Assembly: GCA_937138955.1 (NCBI GenBank)
Contig: CAKZPJ010000212.1
Coordinates: forward strand, 1-5,744
Reading direction: 5' to 3'
Length of the DNA stretch: 5,744 nucleotides
Origin: an uncultured Flammeovirgaceae bacterium
GTDB taxonomy: Bacteria > Bacteroidota > Bacteroidia > Cytophagales > Cyclobacteriaceae
Of the stretch, positions 5,441 through 5,744 are shown in pieces; the first letter of the stretch is position 1, and every line of letters starts with the position of its first letter. The translations under genes and the position numbers were made by a program. The notes below the pieces were generated by a model that made no database searches, was not told the DNA's origin, and was given only the letters and a program-made list of their open reading frames with translations.

Positions 5441-5744
5441 ATGCTAACCGTTGATGGTGATCGGCTTTGGGAAAGATTAATGGAGATGGCTCAAATTGGA
5501 GGCACTTCTCAAGGAGGGGTGTGTCGAGTTGCATTAACCAATGAAGACCGCGACGGAAGAAACCTGTTTGTTCGCTGGTGCGCAGATATTGGGTGCACGG
5601 TAGAAGTAGATCAAATGGGAAATATCTTTGCTCGACGCCCCGGCGAAAATAACGACGCCCCAGCTATTATGATTGGCAGTCATCTTGACTCGCAGCCCAC
5701 CGGCGGTAAGTTTGATGGGGTACTCGGAGTACTGGCCGGATTTG
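5441..5744 (+). CDS. M20-family amidohydrolase, N-carbamoyl-amino-acid hydrolase / beta-ureidopropionase type, N-terminal part (truncated by window end)
   Basis: The first 101 codons of a metal-dependent amidohydrolase, translated by hand; the frame is open to the window end. An in-frame TAA at 5423 and the ATG at 5441 set the start. The N-terminus (LTVDGDRLWERLMEMAQIGG) and RVALTNEDRDGRNLFVRW (29-46) are typical of the HyuC/allantoate-amidohydrolase branch of peptidase family M20. The metal site shows as G79-S-H81-L-D83-S and F91-D92-G-V-L-G-V, with His81 and Asp92 as expected metal ligands. The SQPTGGKFDG stretch (84-93) is closest, from memory, to N-carbamoyl-L-amino-acid hydrolases and beta-ureidopropionases. 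The reaction would be removal of a carbamoyl group, giving amine, CO2 and ammonia, in the cytosol. Allantoate amidohydrolase or another M20 hydantoinase-pathway enzyme remains possible because the C-terminal substrate domain is missing. Confidence 0.88.
   Translation, partial: MLTVDGDRLWERLMEMAQIGGTSQGGVCRVALTNEDRDGRNLFVRWCADIGCTVEVDQMGNIFARRPGENNDAPAIMIGSHLDSQPTGGKFDGVLGVLAGF

Overview
The window reads as chromosomal DNA from a Bacteroidota bacterium, probably of the Cytophagales type. This is an inference from several signs: GC content in the mid-40s by eye, mostly weak or absent Shine-Dalgarno sequences, a TAnnTTTG-like promoter element, and two consecutive Sec/SPII lipoprotein precursors. 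No rRNA, tRNA, CRISPR array, insertion sequence or phage gene was seen.

Layout: a leftward block of four genes fills 1-4635 (minus strand). In transcription order it contains a class III PLP omega-aminotransferase, an agmatine/peptidylarginine-deiminase-family lipoprotein, a class C beta-lactamase-like serine hydrolase lipoprotein, and the N-terminal 179 codons of an NhaC-family antiporter cut by the window start. The first two junctions are 4-bp ATGA overlaps and the third is a 2-bp gap, so this is almost certainly one operon with translational coupling. A 239-bp divergent intergenic region (4636-4874) follows. It is mostly AT-rich, with phased A-tracts, an 11-bp direct repeat and a GC-rich hairpin. 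On the plus strand are an Lrp/AsnC-family regulator (4875-5372) and, after 68 bp, the first 101 codons of an M20-family N-carbamoyl-amino-acid hydrolase / beta-ureidopropionase-type enzyme cut by the window end.

How the genes may work together: read as chemistry, the set contains an enzyme that turns a guanidino group into a ureido group (deiminase), one that removes a carbamoyl group from a ureido compound (M20 carbamoylase), one that transaminates the resulting amine or omega-amino acid (aminotransferase), a secondary transporter and a ligand-sensing Lrp-type regulator. That fits catabolism of a guanidino or ureido amine such as agmatine, with the deiminase and serine hydrolase in the cell envelope and the other enzymes in the cytosol. 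A competing reading is that the carbamoylase and aminotransferase serve reductive pyrimidine breakdown (N-carbamoyl-beta-alanine to beta-alanine to malonate semialdehyde) and the deiminase only shares the locus. The genes just outside both window edges would decide between these readings. No individual family is new; the novelty, if any, lies in the exported deiminase and the combination.
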